Source: Adenophora triphylla var. japonica
Lineage: Eukaryota > Streptophyta > Magnoliopsida > Asterales > Campanulaceae
Assembly: GCA_022495995.1 (NCBI GenBank)
Contig: JAFEMH010000522.1
Coordinates: forward strand, 383,001 to 447,000
Direction: 5' to 3'
Length of the DNA stretch: 64,000 nt
A program made the translations under genes and the position numbers. A model generated the notes under the pieces. It ran no database searches. It worked only from the letters and a program-made list of their open reading frames with translations, and had not been told where the DNA came from. Position 1 is the stretch's first letter. Every line of letters begins with the position of its first letter. Below, one piece after another: positions 34,367-45,275 of the stretch.

Positions 34367-34383
34367 TGGTTCCGTTGCCGGGA
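34367..34383 (+). other. Primer-binding site of element I
   Basis: TGGTTCCGTTGCCGGGA, two bases after the LTR. It resembles the plant gypsy site attributed to tRNA-Asp, with a difference in the second triplet. Assignment to a tRNA is tentative. Confidence 0.65.
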
Positions 34384-34974
34384 CCATTTTCTCTTCAAGG
34401 ATTGGAGTTTCGTCGGCAGTAGGTTGATATCTGTGGAGTTTTGTTCGGAGATCTAGAAGGTGGGTTCGTGTTGGGGACGATTCAGTGGATGTGTAGAATT
34501 TCTGATTGAATTGGTTTTATTTGCAATTTGTGAGTTGAAACTTGTTGTTCTTATTGTTGATTGGAATCGATTGGTGTTGGTAAGATTTGTGGGTTCAAAT
34601 AGTTGGAGAATTTGATACTGTTTGATTGGGTTGGTGTGAAATCCTGATTTCTAAAGTATTTGCGTGAGTTGCGGTGGATTGGAAGTTGTTTGTTAAGATT
34701 TGTTTAAATCTGGGTTTGATTGTGAGGTTTGAGCTGGGTTGATGGTCTTGAATTTTGTGAGGTCATTTGATTTTGAGTAGCTGGGATTTTGGTGTTTTTG
34801 GTGGTAGTGTGTAGTTGAAGCAATAGTTGAGATTTTTGGAAAGTTCTTGGTTGGTGTTGTAAGGTTTTATTGCTGTGTTGTTATTTGTTGTTTCTTGGTT
34901 TCTGGGCAAGATCTTCAAATCTTCATAAGATTTGCAGATTTTCATAGTTGAAGTTCGTCAGTTTGATTACGTAG
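34384..34974 (+). other. 5' leader of element I
   Basis: About 590 bases, T/G-rich, non-coding, between the primer-binding site and gag. I see no further structure in it. Confidence 0.55.
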
Positions 34975-36825
34975 GTGGAAGGAATGTCAACACCTGAGAA
35001 GGGAATAGTGGGTCAGAAAACTGTGGCTGGAAGGAATCTTATTACACCAATGTCGGGGTATGGGAGTATAGGAATGGGCGGAGCGAGAGATACTTCTTCC
35101 TCGCAGCAAATGATTCCAGAGGAGATGGAGCGAGATACTGGTGATGAAAGAGAGAGAAATGTAGTGGCGCCACCTCAAGAGGAGGAAGCAGAGAATGAGG
35201 AGGAAAGTTTGAGGATCCATAATAATTTGATCTTGCAATTGATTGAAAATAACAAGCGACTAAGGGCAATGAAGAAGAAGCCTACCCCAATCCCGCCGGG
35301 TTTGTTAACAGCGACAGTAGAAGGAAATAAGGGAACAAACAAGGAGGTAATTGTGGTGAATGATGAGCGGGAAAAGGAGGTGGAGCCTGAGAAGCCGAAG
35401 GAAACAGAGGCGAGAATAGAAGGGTCGCAAAAGCGGAAGGCAGGAGAGTACATGGAGAATGGACGAAAGATTAAAGTTTATCATTGGCCACACACTTCCC
35501 AAGTGTCGTCTCTTTATTGTGAAGAAGAGGATGGTGATACTGCATCGAATGAAGCGGAAGATGGCAAGAAAGAGTTGAGAAGTTTCAAAGAGGGTGAGAA
35601 ACCTAAGCCGATAGAGAAGGGAAAGGGTGTAGGGGTTAGTCGTTTTGGAGAAGAGGATGGATTAAAGAGGCAGATGGCCGAGATGGCAAGAAGATTGGCT
35701 GAGTTGGAAAGGGGTGGTATAATTGATAATGAGAAGGACTCTTTTGTCGCTCCATTTGCTAGGTATATCCAGGAGGCCGAGCCAGCTCCGGATTTTCGTT
35801 TGCCCGCTCTATCCAAGTATGCAGGAGTAACTACCGCCAGAACTCATGTGGCGGGATTTGAAGTCACAATGGCGATATTGACTAAGGACGACGCTTTGCT
35901 ATGTAAGACCTTTACTAGCACTTTAGAACTTCAAGCTTTGGATTGGTTTGTGCAGTTACCTGTTAATTCCATATTGGGGTATCAAGACTTCAAGAGAAAA
36001 TTTTTAGCAAGGTTTGGATCAGTGGGAGCTCAACCAGTAGTGCTACAGGAGTTGATTGGAATTAAGCAGAAGGCGGGAGAAGGCCTTGTCACTTATACAA
36101 ACAGATTTTTGCTAATTGCCAATCAAATTTCGGAGATTGATCCCAAATATGTCATAATGATGTATATGTCGGGCCTGCTGTCTGAATCTTTCAGGAGGGA
36201 GCTAAGGATGAGGCTACCTGTGACTTTGAGCGAGTTGCACGAGCGAGTCAAGGCGTATTGTGGTGGTGAGGATATTGATGAAGGAACCTCTAACACTGGA
36301 AAGAAAAGTGTTAAGGATAGGATTGAATATGTGAAGGAAGGAAATGCAGCTCAAGGAGGAGGTAGAGGGAATCCCGCTGGCGGCAGAGGTGGAGGTCGCA
36401 ATGGAGGCCGCAATGGAGGTCGTGGAGTAAGGAGGATAGTGAGATTTACAAGATTGACTGCTACACCAAGTGAAATTTTGCGGGCTGTTGATTTGCCGCC
36501 AGCCTTTGAAATGAATGATCTAGGGAGGATTAATATGAACTAGTACTGTAATTATCATCGGGATAGGGGGCATGATACGGATAATTGCTATAATTTGAAG
36601 AAAGTTATTCAAGGGAAGGTTGAAAGAGGTGAGCTGCAGGAGTATGTATGGCAAGAGCCAAATGTGGCGGCTCAAGGAGGAAATGGCAACAGGAATGAAA
36701 TTATGGTGATTCACGAGCCAACAAGTATTACTTGCTTAAGTAACCAGATCATGTCGCTCTCGCATACTTGTCACATTCCCGCTTACCCACCCAGTGAGGA
36801 AAGGATGATCAGTTTTTCTAGATGA
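34975..36825 (+). pseudogene. gag of element I
   Basis: Forms the particle that packages element RNA. ATG at 34975 or 34984. An acidic, low-complexity N-terminal third is followed by the retrotransposon gag helices ('HVAGFEVTMAILTKDDALLC' through 'LSELHERVKAYC', about residues 300-430) and a Gly/Arg-rich tail. A TAG at 36541-36543 falls just before a zinc knuckle of the CX3HX4HX4C kind ('YCNYHRDRGHDTDNC'), so the knuckle is in the same frame but cut off. A second stop, TGA at 36823-36825, separates it from protease. Confidence 0.85.
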
Positions 36826-36828
36826 GAA

Positions 36829-38133
36829 TTGGCTTTAACTCCAAGCCATGGATGCCAACCAATTGTGATTTCCATTGCTCCGGGGAACAGTATTTTGCAT
36901 AGAGTATTGGTGGATTCAGGAGCTAGCCGAAACATTCTTTATTATGAAGCGTTCAAAAAGATGCGATATACAGAGGCTAATTTGGTGCCATATAAAGGAT
37001 TTTTGGAGGGGTTTATGAACCATACTGTGCGGGTTAAGGGGACAATTTCTTTGGCGGTAGAAATAGGAGAGGACGAGAAGGTGAGAACTCGCACCGTGGA
37101 GTTTATGGTTATTGACTTAGTGTCGCCATACAATGCTATTGTAGGCATTCCCTTTATGCAAAGTTTTGAGATGGTGGTGTCTATCCCGCATCAGCGGGTC
37201 AAATTTCCCACGACAAAGGGAATAGCATGTTTGAAAAGCGAGGTGAAGGAAGTTATTCAGAAAAAGATTGAGATGCAAACAGCGGCTAGGGCGAGTACGA
37301 GTTCACTTTCTACAGCCTTGACAGTGCGGGATGCAAGAATAAACATGATCACCGACTTAGGAGGATGTGAGAGTTGGGAGGAAACTGAAAGCATGAAAAA
37401 TAAGTCGGCGATCATTGTTATTGAAGAAAAGACAGAAGATGAAGTTGTGCAAGGAAGAAATGAGGAGCGAGATATAGAGACAGAAATGATGCAGGAGAAA
37501 TCAGAAAGAAATTTGATGGCGTTGTTGGTGATGCAAGCCGAGATGGCCTGGTCGAGATCCGCAGAATTTGTCAAGATGAAGGAACCCCTTATTGAGGAGG
37601 TAGTGGATTCCGATAGTGAAGAATGTGATGAAGAGATCGTAGTAGAAACACCTGGGGGTGTGTCGCTTGCCGGGAGAGATATGGGGGAAAGCAGCGACAA
37701 AAGAATAAAGAGATGTGTAGAGAAGAAAAAGGCGGCTGAAATGGAGGTAGATACATTGCAAATGCGGGATGAGCCGGATATTCAGGCGGCAGAAGAATTG
37801 GAGGAGGTAATTGTTAATGGCGAGTACCCAGAGCAGAAAGTTAAAATTGGGAAACAGTTGAAAAAGGATGAGCGGGATATGTTGATTGATTTTTTGCGGG
37901 ATAACATTGATGTATTTGCTTGGAGACCTGAGGATATGTGTGGAGTGGATGAGAAGGTCGCCTTACACTGTCTGAATGCTGATCCAAATGTAGAGCCCTT
38001 TAAGCAGAAGGTGAGATACTTGTCGGCAGAAAAAGAGAAAGCAGTGATTGGAGAGGTTGAGAAGTTATTGAAGGCGGGAATCATTGAAGAAATCACTTAT
38101 CCGGTGGCTAGCTTTGCCCAGTCATGGTGTTAA
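36829..38133 (+). pseudogene. Protease and start of RT of element I
   Basis: Retroviral-type aspartic protease with the active-site motif LVDSGASRNILYY near residue 28 and the hydrophobic turn 'YNAIVGIPFMQ' near residue 103. About 220 residues of charged linker follow, then the start of reverse transcriptase ('DPNVEPFKQKVRYLS', 'EKLLKAGIIEEITYPV'). The frame is then lost by a one-base shift close to 38115-38124. Protease would cut the polyprotein. Confidence 0.85.
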
Positions 38134-39416
38134 AGGCAAATAAGAAGTGGAGGATGTGCATAGATTTTACAGATTTGAATACGGCATGCCCCAAGGATTG
38201 TTATCCTTTGCCGAAGATAGATAAATTGGTGGACTCCATTGCAGGACACAAGGTGTTTAGTTTTATCGACGCTTACTCAGGGTATCACCATATCAAGATG
38301 CTTGAAGAAGACAAGGCCAAAACATCTTTCAGAACTCCCCTTGGTAATTTTTGTTATAAAATGATGCCTTTTGGTTTGAAGAATGCTGGGGCGACATACC
38401 AAAGGATGGTCAATAAGATATTTAAATCGCAGATTGGAAGGAATGTTGAAGCTTATATTGATGATATGGTAATCAAAACCAAGGGGGAGGATCATTTAGT
38501 GGATCTGGCTGAGACTTTTGAGAATTTGAGGAGAAATTCCATGAAGCTTAATCCAAGTAAGTGCACTTTTGGAGTAACGGCGGGAAAGTTTTTGGGATTC
38601 TTGGTAAATCGCCGCGGTATAGAGGCAAATCCGGAGAAGATCCAGGCTTTAATAGATATGAAGTCGCCTAGAACGATCCAAGAGATTCAAAGGTTGAATG
38701 GTAGGGTGATAGCTTTGGGGCGGTTTGTGTCGCGTTCGGCTGAGAAATGTTTGCCGTTCTTCAAGGTGTTAAAAGGGGATCAAAAATTTTCTTGGGATGA
38801 AAAGTGTGAAGAAGCATTTCATAAGATAAAGGAGTACTTGGGAAAGCCGCCAATCTTATGTAGCCCGAAGGAAGGAGACCATTTATATGTCTATCTGGCG
38901 GCTTCTGATCTAGCGGTTGCAGCGGTACTGATAAAGGAGGATGGCGGCATGCAAAAGCCGGTATATTATGTGTCAAAGGCGTTAAGTGAGGTAGAGGCGA
39001 GATACTTTAACGCGGAAAAATTGGCTTATGCTTTAGTGATTGCGACGCGGAAGTTGAGGGCCTATTTCTTATCTCATCCTGTTACTGTTTTGACCAATGC
39101 ACCCATGCGAAAGATTTTACAACAGCCTGATTCAGCGGGAAGGCTCCTCAAATGGTCGATTGAATTGACGGAGTTTGATATTCAGTATGAGGCGAGAAAA
39201 GCAATTAAGGCTCAGGCGTTGGCGGACTTTATTCTCGAAACTTCATTTACTTATGAAAGGGAGGAGATAGAGACTCAGGGGGCCAAGAAGAGGAAGGCCA
39301 AGTCGCAGGACCCTGAGGTTGAAGAAGAGCGAGAAAGACTAGCAGGGTGTTGGGAGTTGTATGTCGATGGATCTTCAGCTAAAGACAAAGGAGGAGCTGG
39401 GATTTCATTGAGTTAG
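38124..39416 (+). pseudogene. Reverse transcriptase and first RNase H of element I
   Basis: Continues RT after the frameshift: 'KKWRMCIDFTDLNTACPKDC', 'TPLGNFCYKMMPFGLKNAG', catalytic 'AYIDDMV' with both aspartates (Ile in place of the more common Val), 'LNPSKCTFGV'. Then comes RNase H ('LYVYLAASDLAVAAVL', 'NAEKLAYALV') and a linker of charged residues. The start of the second RNase H ('WELYVDGSSAKDKGGAGISL') is cut by a TAG at 39414-39416. Confidence 0.9.
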
Positions 39417-41063
39417 CCAGGAAAGGATTGCATATACGAGAAAGCCCTGAGGTTTAAGTTCAACATGACAAACAATCAGGCAGAATATGAGGCGTTAGTT
39501 GCGGGATTAGAATTATGCCGAGATATTGGAGTAAAGCAGATAGTCGCTCATTCTGATTCTCAACTGATTGTCAACCAAGTAAAAGGTAGATATGGGGTAT
39601 TGAGTACAATTTTGGCGAAATATTGTGAAATGGTAAGGCAGATTTTGCAAAGCTTCGATTATTGGGAACTGGTGCAGATCGACAGAGAGAAAAATGAACG
39701 GGCCGACATGTTGAGTAAAGCTGCCTGTGACAAAATTGAAGAGTTGCCCAAGAAGGTGGTGGTGGAATTTGTTGAAGAGTCGGCATATGATAGGCCGCTG
39801 ATAATGGAGGTTGAAGTAGGTGAAAAAGATTGGGTAAGTGAAATGAAGGATTATTTGGGAAAAGAGGAGTTGCCTCAAGAAGAAGACAGGGCGAGGATAG
39901 TTAAGAAAATGTTGCCAAGGTTTACTGTGCAAGATGGGATCTTGTACTGCAAGTCTTTCTCGCGACCTTTGATGAGATGTGTAGAGCCGGGCAAAGTTGA
40001 TAATGTTTTGTTTGAAGTGCATGAGGGCGTTTGTGGGGGCCATCCAGGAGCAAGAACTTTGGCCAATAAAATCATGTTTCATGGGTATTACTGGCCAACA
40101 TTGAAAAAAGATGCGGAAGAATACGTGAGGACATGCGATCAGTGCCAGCGACATGCCAACATTCCTAGGCAACCTGCAACTGAGCAGACACCAATTATAG
40201 CGGCTTGGCCTTTTGATATGTGGGGGATAGACCTTATAGGACCGTTCCCCAAGGCCAAAGGAGGAGCTCAGATGGTGGTGGTAGCTGTTGATTATTTCAC
40301 TAAATGGACAGAGGCAAGGGCACTAACTTCTACCACTGAAGACCAAATTATCAGATTTGTAACGGAAGAAATCCTGTGTCGCCATGGAATGCCGCGAGCA
40401 ATCATTTCTGATCACGGGCCACAATTTAGGAAGAAGTTTCATGGTTTTTGCGAGAATTTGAATATCAAGCATTGGCAGTCCGCAGTCTATAGGCCGCAGT
40501 GCAATGGGCAAGTGGAGGCCGCCAACAAGCAAGTTCTGGAGATTTTGTGTAAAAATTTAGAAAAAAGAGGAGGGGCTTGGTTGGAAGAATTGTCCACAGC
40601 TTTATGGTATGTTAGAACAACGGTGAAGGGATCGACTGGCGAGACAGCTTTCGCATTGACTTATGGTTCAGAAGCAATGGCTCCCGCTGAGATGGGTTTG
40701 CCTACCCATAGGGTAACTTATTATGACGAGATAATGAATGGCGACAGAAGATGTTTCGAGCTAGATTTGAGTGATGAAAAGAGGCTTAGGGCGAGAATGA
40801 GAATGATCAATTATAAGCAGAGGATGAAGGCGCAGCACGACAAACGGGTGAATAAGAGGTCATTCAGCGTGGGGGATTGGGTGTTGAGAAACCGCGAAGT
40901 TAAAGGAGCGACAGCGGGATTTGCCAAGCTTGACCCAAAATGGGAAGGACCCTTCCAGATTGCCAAGATTGTGCGAGAAGGGACGTATCATTTGAAGGAA
41001 GAAGGCGGCAAAGATGTCCCAAATGCATGGAGTGTGGATCATCTAAAGAAGTATTATCATTGA
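39417..41063 (+). pseudogene. Second RNase H (end) and integrase of element I
   Basis: In the same frame as the preceding stop. 'TNNQAEYEALVAGLELC' and 'VAHSDSQLIV' continue the second RNase H. Integrase follows with its zinc module (H-x-H ... CDQC), core residues in 'MWGIDLIGPF', 'IISDHGPQF' and 'NGQVEAANKQ' (DDE complete), and a C-terminal GPF module ('WEGPFQIAKI') ending in 'WSVDHLKKYYH'. From its first residue to the stop the integrase itself is unbroken. Confidence 0.9.
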
Positions 41064-42399
41064 AGTGATAAGGGTAATTTGCCTATTTGAAATTATTCTT
41101 ATTAAAGTCTTTTTCATAGCAATTTTGATGAATTTATGAATTTTTCAATCATAAATGAAAGTCACATATGTCTTATAACTTTGAATGAAATAAAACTACC
41201 TTGAATAGAAGATATATATGTTTGAATATGTGTTGAATATGCTTTGAATATAATGAAAGTATGAAATATCATTACTCATGTTTATTTTGTTCGGATTAAA
41301 TCTTATGTTGTAATAATATATGATTAGTCGCCAATAACATGGCAAGTAAGTCGCTTAGAGTAAAGTCGCCTAAAGACGACTTCACTTTTTCAATGGGAGT
41401 ATATGTGTATGGTGGTATCTCGCCAAAGGAAAGAAGGTAAAGAGTTTTTGATGAATTATCAAAACAATATTGGATGAATTATGAAAACAGGTGGATGAAT
41501 AAAAGATGTGAGTCAAGGTAAGTCGCAAAATATCATGTGAAAGAAAGTCTACGGACTATAAAAGATGTGAGTCAAGGTAAGTCGCAAAATATCATGTGAA
41601 AGAAAGTCTACGGACTATAAAAGATGTGAGTCAAGGTAAGTCGCAAAATATCATGTGAAAGAAAGTCTACAGACTATAAAAGATGTGAGTCAAGGTAAGT
41701 CGTAAAATATCATGTGAAAGAAAGTCTACGGACTATAAAAGATGTGAGTCAGTCTACGGACTATAAAAGATGCGAGTCAGTCTAAGGACTATAAAAGATG
41801 CGAGTCAGTCTACGGACTATAAAAGATGCGAGTCAGGTTACGGATCATAAAGATGCGAGTCAGTCTAAGGACTATAAATATGCGAGAGTCTATGGACTAT
41901 AAAAATGAAAGTCTCCGGACTATAAATGAGAAAAAGTTCCATCTCGCCTTAAGGGCATGAACATAAGTCGCTATAAAAGAGATTTTTATCTCGCTTGAAG
42001 GACAGGAAAAGAGGGTTTTTAAGGAAAGATATGAGGCAAAAAGAAGGAAATTTTTCTAAGTGAGAAGCAAAGAAAGATCAAAAAAGAGTTAAAGTCAGCG
42101 ACAAGATGAGTCGCATAATATGCATTGTAAGTAAAGTCGCCTAAATACGACTTCACTTTTTCGATGGGAGTATATGTGTATGGGGTACCTGTCATGAAAA
42201 AGGAGATTTTTGATGAACTATCAAAACAATGAATGATGAAACAAGTAAAGCATAAAAGTAAAGAGGCAAGCACAAAGGCCGCAAATGTACATTGTTTAAA
42301 GGCACGCAGGCCCCAAAAGAAAAGAAAGTAAATTGTTTAGCCACCAAGGCAAGTTACAAAAATTGTTCAAAATAAACTAAGTATCAAAGTAGAAACAGG
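41064..42399 (+). repeat. 3' region of element I with tandem arrays
   Basis: Non-coding. Four near-identical 59-base units run from about 41498 to 41733 (core 'gatgtgagtcaaggtaagtc'). They pass into about seven 23-28-base units (to about 41925) that look like deletion derivatives of the larger one ('gatgcgagtcagtctacgga'). A segment of about 50 bases ('gtcgcctaaa.acgacttcac' and beyond) is present on both sides, at about 41366 and 42137, so the arrays sit between direct repeats. Confidence 0.88.
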
Positions 42400-43021
42400 T
42401 CAGACATTGGGTTCATTCGGCGGAACGACTTGAGTAGAGCTTGAAGTCGCTAAGGCAAGAGCTTTGGCATCATCTAATTGTTTATGCTTATGTTCAAGAA
42501 GATCGCCCCACAAAGCAACGGCATTTGGATCTTGAACAGGAGGAGGTCTCCATGGAGACTTACCCAATAAAGCGTCTTCCTCAGCAAGGTCGGTAAGTTC
42601 TTCTGGAGTGAAAGGAACCAGGGGATAGCCACGGCGACATACCTCGCTGAAAATCGGCTCTGATCCCCAGTGGGCAAGTCGTTCAATTGTGATAGCGGGA
42701 ATATCATTGATATCAGCTGCTGCGGCCCGCATAACTTGAAGAGAAGTCTGGTTCCCAATATCAGCAATATCATCTGTCAATTGAGCCACATCAGCATTCA
42801 GAGAAGCAATTTCTGCGGTTTTCCCAGTCAGCTCTTCTTTCAGCCTAGTAATCTCGTCTTGGAAAGATTGAATGTCAGCTACATTAGTTTCTTTCAAGGT
42901 TTCATTCTCGCTCCTCAATTTGGCGGCATTCTCTTTAACAGAGTTAAGTTCAGTGGTAGCATTGGCGAGATCAGATTTAGCGGCATTAAGATCAGTAAGG
43001 GTATGATCAAGTTGATTCTGG

Positions 43022-43026
43022 GAAGT
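43022..43026. repeat. Target-site duplication of C (left)
   Basis: GAAGT here and GAAGT at 51425-51429, immediately outside the two LTRs of element C. A perfect 5-base match, as expected for gypsy integrase. Confidence 0.92.
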
Positions 43027-44410
43027 TGAATGTGCGCTCGCCGAAAAAAAAGAAAAGGAGTCGCCACGCCGTTTTAAGAGGAAACATTGAAAACCTTTGT
43101 TTTAGAGAGAAAACATGAGTTCGGGGGTCAGGTTACGTGTTGGGAAGAACCGAGAGTTCACCCAACACGCCTCGTCCATAGACGAGTCTTTCAATCAAAC
43201 ACATCCAAGTAAATCCAAAGTGTGTGCAAATATCGATAATAAACGAAATGTGATAAAATGCATCTTATTAATTATGAAACGAGAAATTACATATTGTGAG
43301 CCCATTATTTAGGGAGGCCACATCCCTGATACAAACAAACTAGAACAAATTACAAAGGAAAAGAGTCACTGCAGATGGGTCATGTGTGTCGCATGACACA
43401 TCGTACTAGTGACCACATGTGTCGCGTGACACAGGATCACTTGGGGACGAAGGTGTCGCGTGACACATATGAGCCTTCTGCAGAAACCTTACAATATGAA
43501 TTCAGAAATTAACAGAAGCTATACAGATCTAATTAACAAGCTAAATTATGAACGAAAAACATAAACAACATCGAATCGACCCAGGGAGTGTGGATATGGA
43601 TAGATCCACACCCCCTTGGGGGCTCAAACACCAAATTCAACCAAGTCAATCAATATGAGCTCAATTACACAATATATGCAAGTTAAACAGAGAGATTGCG
43701 ATTGGGATTCAGTAATTCAGATAGCTAGGATCTGATTACTGAATCCAAACAAAATAGAATTATAAAATTGCAAGGAATTAAATGAGAGAGAGAGAGAGAG
43801 AGAGGGTTAGGGAATTGTTACCCTTGTTGATTCCACGAATTCTATATCTAGTTAGATATGGAATCCTTCAATTCTTCGTTGTAGATCTCACAGCTCTGAT
43901 CCAAGGGTTCCAATTGGTGTGGGTAGAGAATTGGGTTTGGAAGAGAGGGATTAAGGGGTTGGAAAGGTAGGAGAGAGAGATTTGGTGTTTGGGATGTTCG
44001 TCACAATGCTATTTTAGCGTAGTAACGATAGGCTAGAATTGGGATCCATTTCAATGAGGGGGAGGGTCTTATTTATAGGGTGCAGTTGGCTGCCTTAGTG
44101 TGTCGCACGACCTTACGCGTCCACTTTCCATGCCTCAAGATGTCGCGTGACACAAGGTGGCTCAACCGCTTTTGGCACCAAAAACCGGTTCGGAACATTC
44201 CGGAAAATACCCAAAAGGTCCAACAGGTTTTATTCCCAAGGGGTCCTTTGGCATGAATGATGTACCAAAAGGTACTTCCTTCGCGGGAAACTCATGGAAC
44301 ATTTCCGGAAGTCTCGGGATAGGCCGGGAATTTACCAAAACGCCCCTTAATGCAGTTTTATTATGTTAAAATGCATCGAAAAGGTTGCGAATTGGATTGG
44401 CGTACTTACA
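43027..44410 (-). repeat. 3' LTR of element C
   Basis: TGAATGTGCG...CTTACA on the plus strand. Contains the U5 hairpins (43137-43188), three TGTCGCRTGACA words at 43387-43465, a (GA)n tract at 43783-43804, a minus-strand TATAAATAAG at 44078-44069, and two more words upstream of it (44101-44112, 44141-44152). Confidence 0.93.
44069..44152 (-). promoter_or_regulatory. LTR promoter of C: TATA box and TGTCGC words
   Basis: Minus-strand TATAAATAAG with TGTCGCACGACC (44101-44112) and TGTCGCGTGACA (44141-44152) directly upstream in the sense of transcription. The right LTR repeats this at 51112-51163. The layout matches A, B, E and J. Confidence 0.62.
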
Positions 44411-44639
44411 GAGCCCCTCGGCAACGTCACTTTTGGAAAAAGTGGGGTTGTCGATAAAATAAGACCCAATCTCAATGAGCGGCTGGGGTTAAGGTGAAGG
44501 GCTAGAAGGGTGAGAAGGGAAAAATTATGGCTGGACCTTTCTGAGAAAGGATTCCTACGTATCCCTTTAAGAAGGGAATCAAGCCAAATCGTAGTTCGGA
44601 ATTACCAATACTGACTACAAGCAAGAAAGGGGTAGAGAT
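44411..44639 (-). other. Polypurine tract and 3' hairpins of C
   Basis: The minus strand gives GTTGCCGAGGGGCTC against the LTR. A CAAC..CACTTT / AAAAGTG..GTTG hairpin (44422-44454) and a CCTACGTATCC...GTAGTTCGG motif (44512-44600) follow, both shared with B. Confidence 0.7.
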
Positions 44640-45275
44640 GTGTCTTCATACCTTTGATGTGCTTACCTGTGACTTCTGTTGTGCTCCGCTTGAGAGGCTT
44701 TTCTTGGGTTTGGCTCTGCTTGAGAGGCTTTTCAGGGTTTGGCTCTGCTTGAGAGGCTTTTCTTCTTTGGGTGCTCCGCTAGAGAGGCTTTTCTTCTTTG
44801 TGGGCTCCGCTAGAGAGGCTCTTCTGGGTTTGGCTCTGCTTGAGAGGCTTTTCTTGGTTTGGCTCTGCTTGAGAGGCTTTCTTGGGTTTGGCTCTGCTTA
44901 AGAGGCTTTCTTGGGTTTGGCTCTGCTTGAGAGGCTTTTAAGGTTTGGCTCGCTTGAGAGGCTTTCTTGGGTTTGGCTCTGCTTGAGAGGCTTTCTTGGG
45001 TTTGGCTCTGCTTGAGAGGCTTTTCTGGGTTTGGCTCTGCTTGAGAGGCTTTCTTGGGTTTGGCTCTGCTTGAGAGGCTTTCTTGGGTTTGGCTCTGCTT
45101 GAGAGGCTTTTCTGGGTTTGGCTCTGCTTGAGAGGCTTTTCTTCTTTGGGTGCTCCGCTAGAGAGGCTCTTCTGGGTTTGGCTCTGCTTGAGAGGCTTTT
45201 CTTGGTTTGGCTCTGCTTGAGAGGCTTTCTTGGGTTTGGCTCTGCTTGAGAGGCTTTCTTGGGTTTGTGGGGCTG
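44640..45275. repeat. About 30-base tandem array in C, about 20 copies
   Basis: Units of 29-31 bases around 'ggctctgcttgagaggcttt' with variants ('gctccgctagagaggctctt') arranged in a higher-order pattern: the block containing 'ttctttgggtgctccgc' recurs at about 44760 and 45140. Open frames on the minus strand (44898-45318) are translations of the repeat (Lys/Ser/Gln/Ala-rich) and not genes. Confidence 0.92.
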
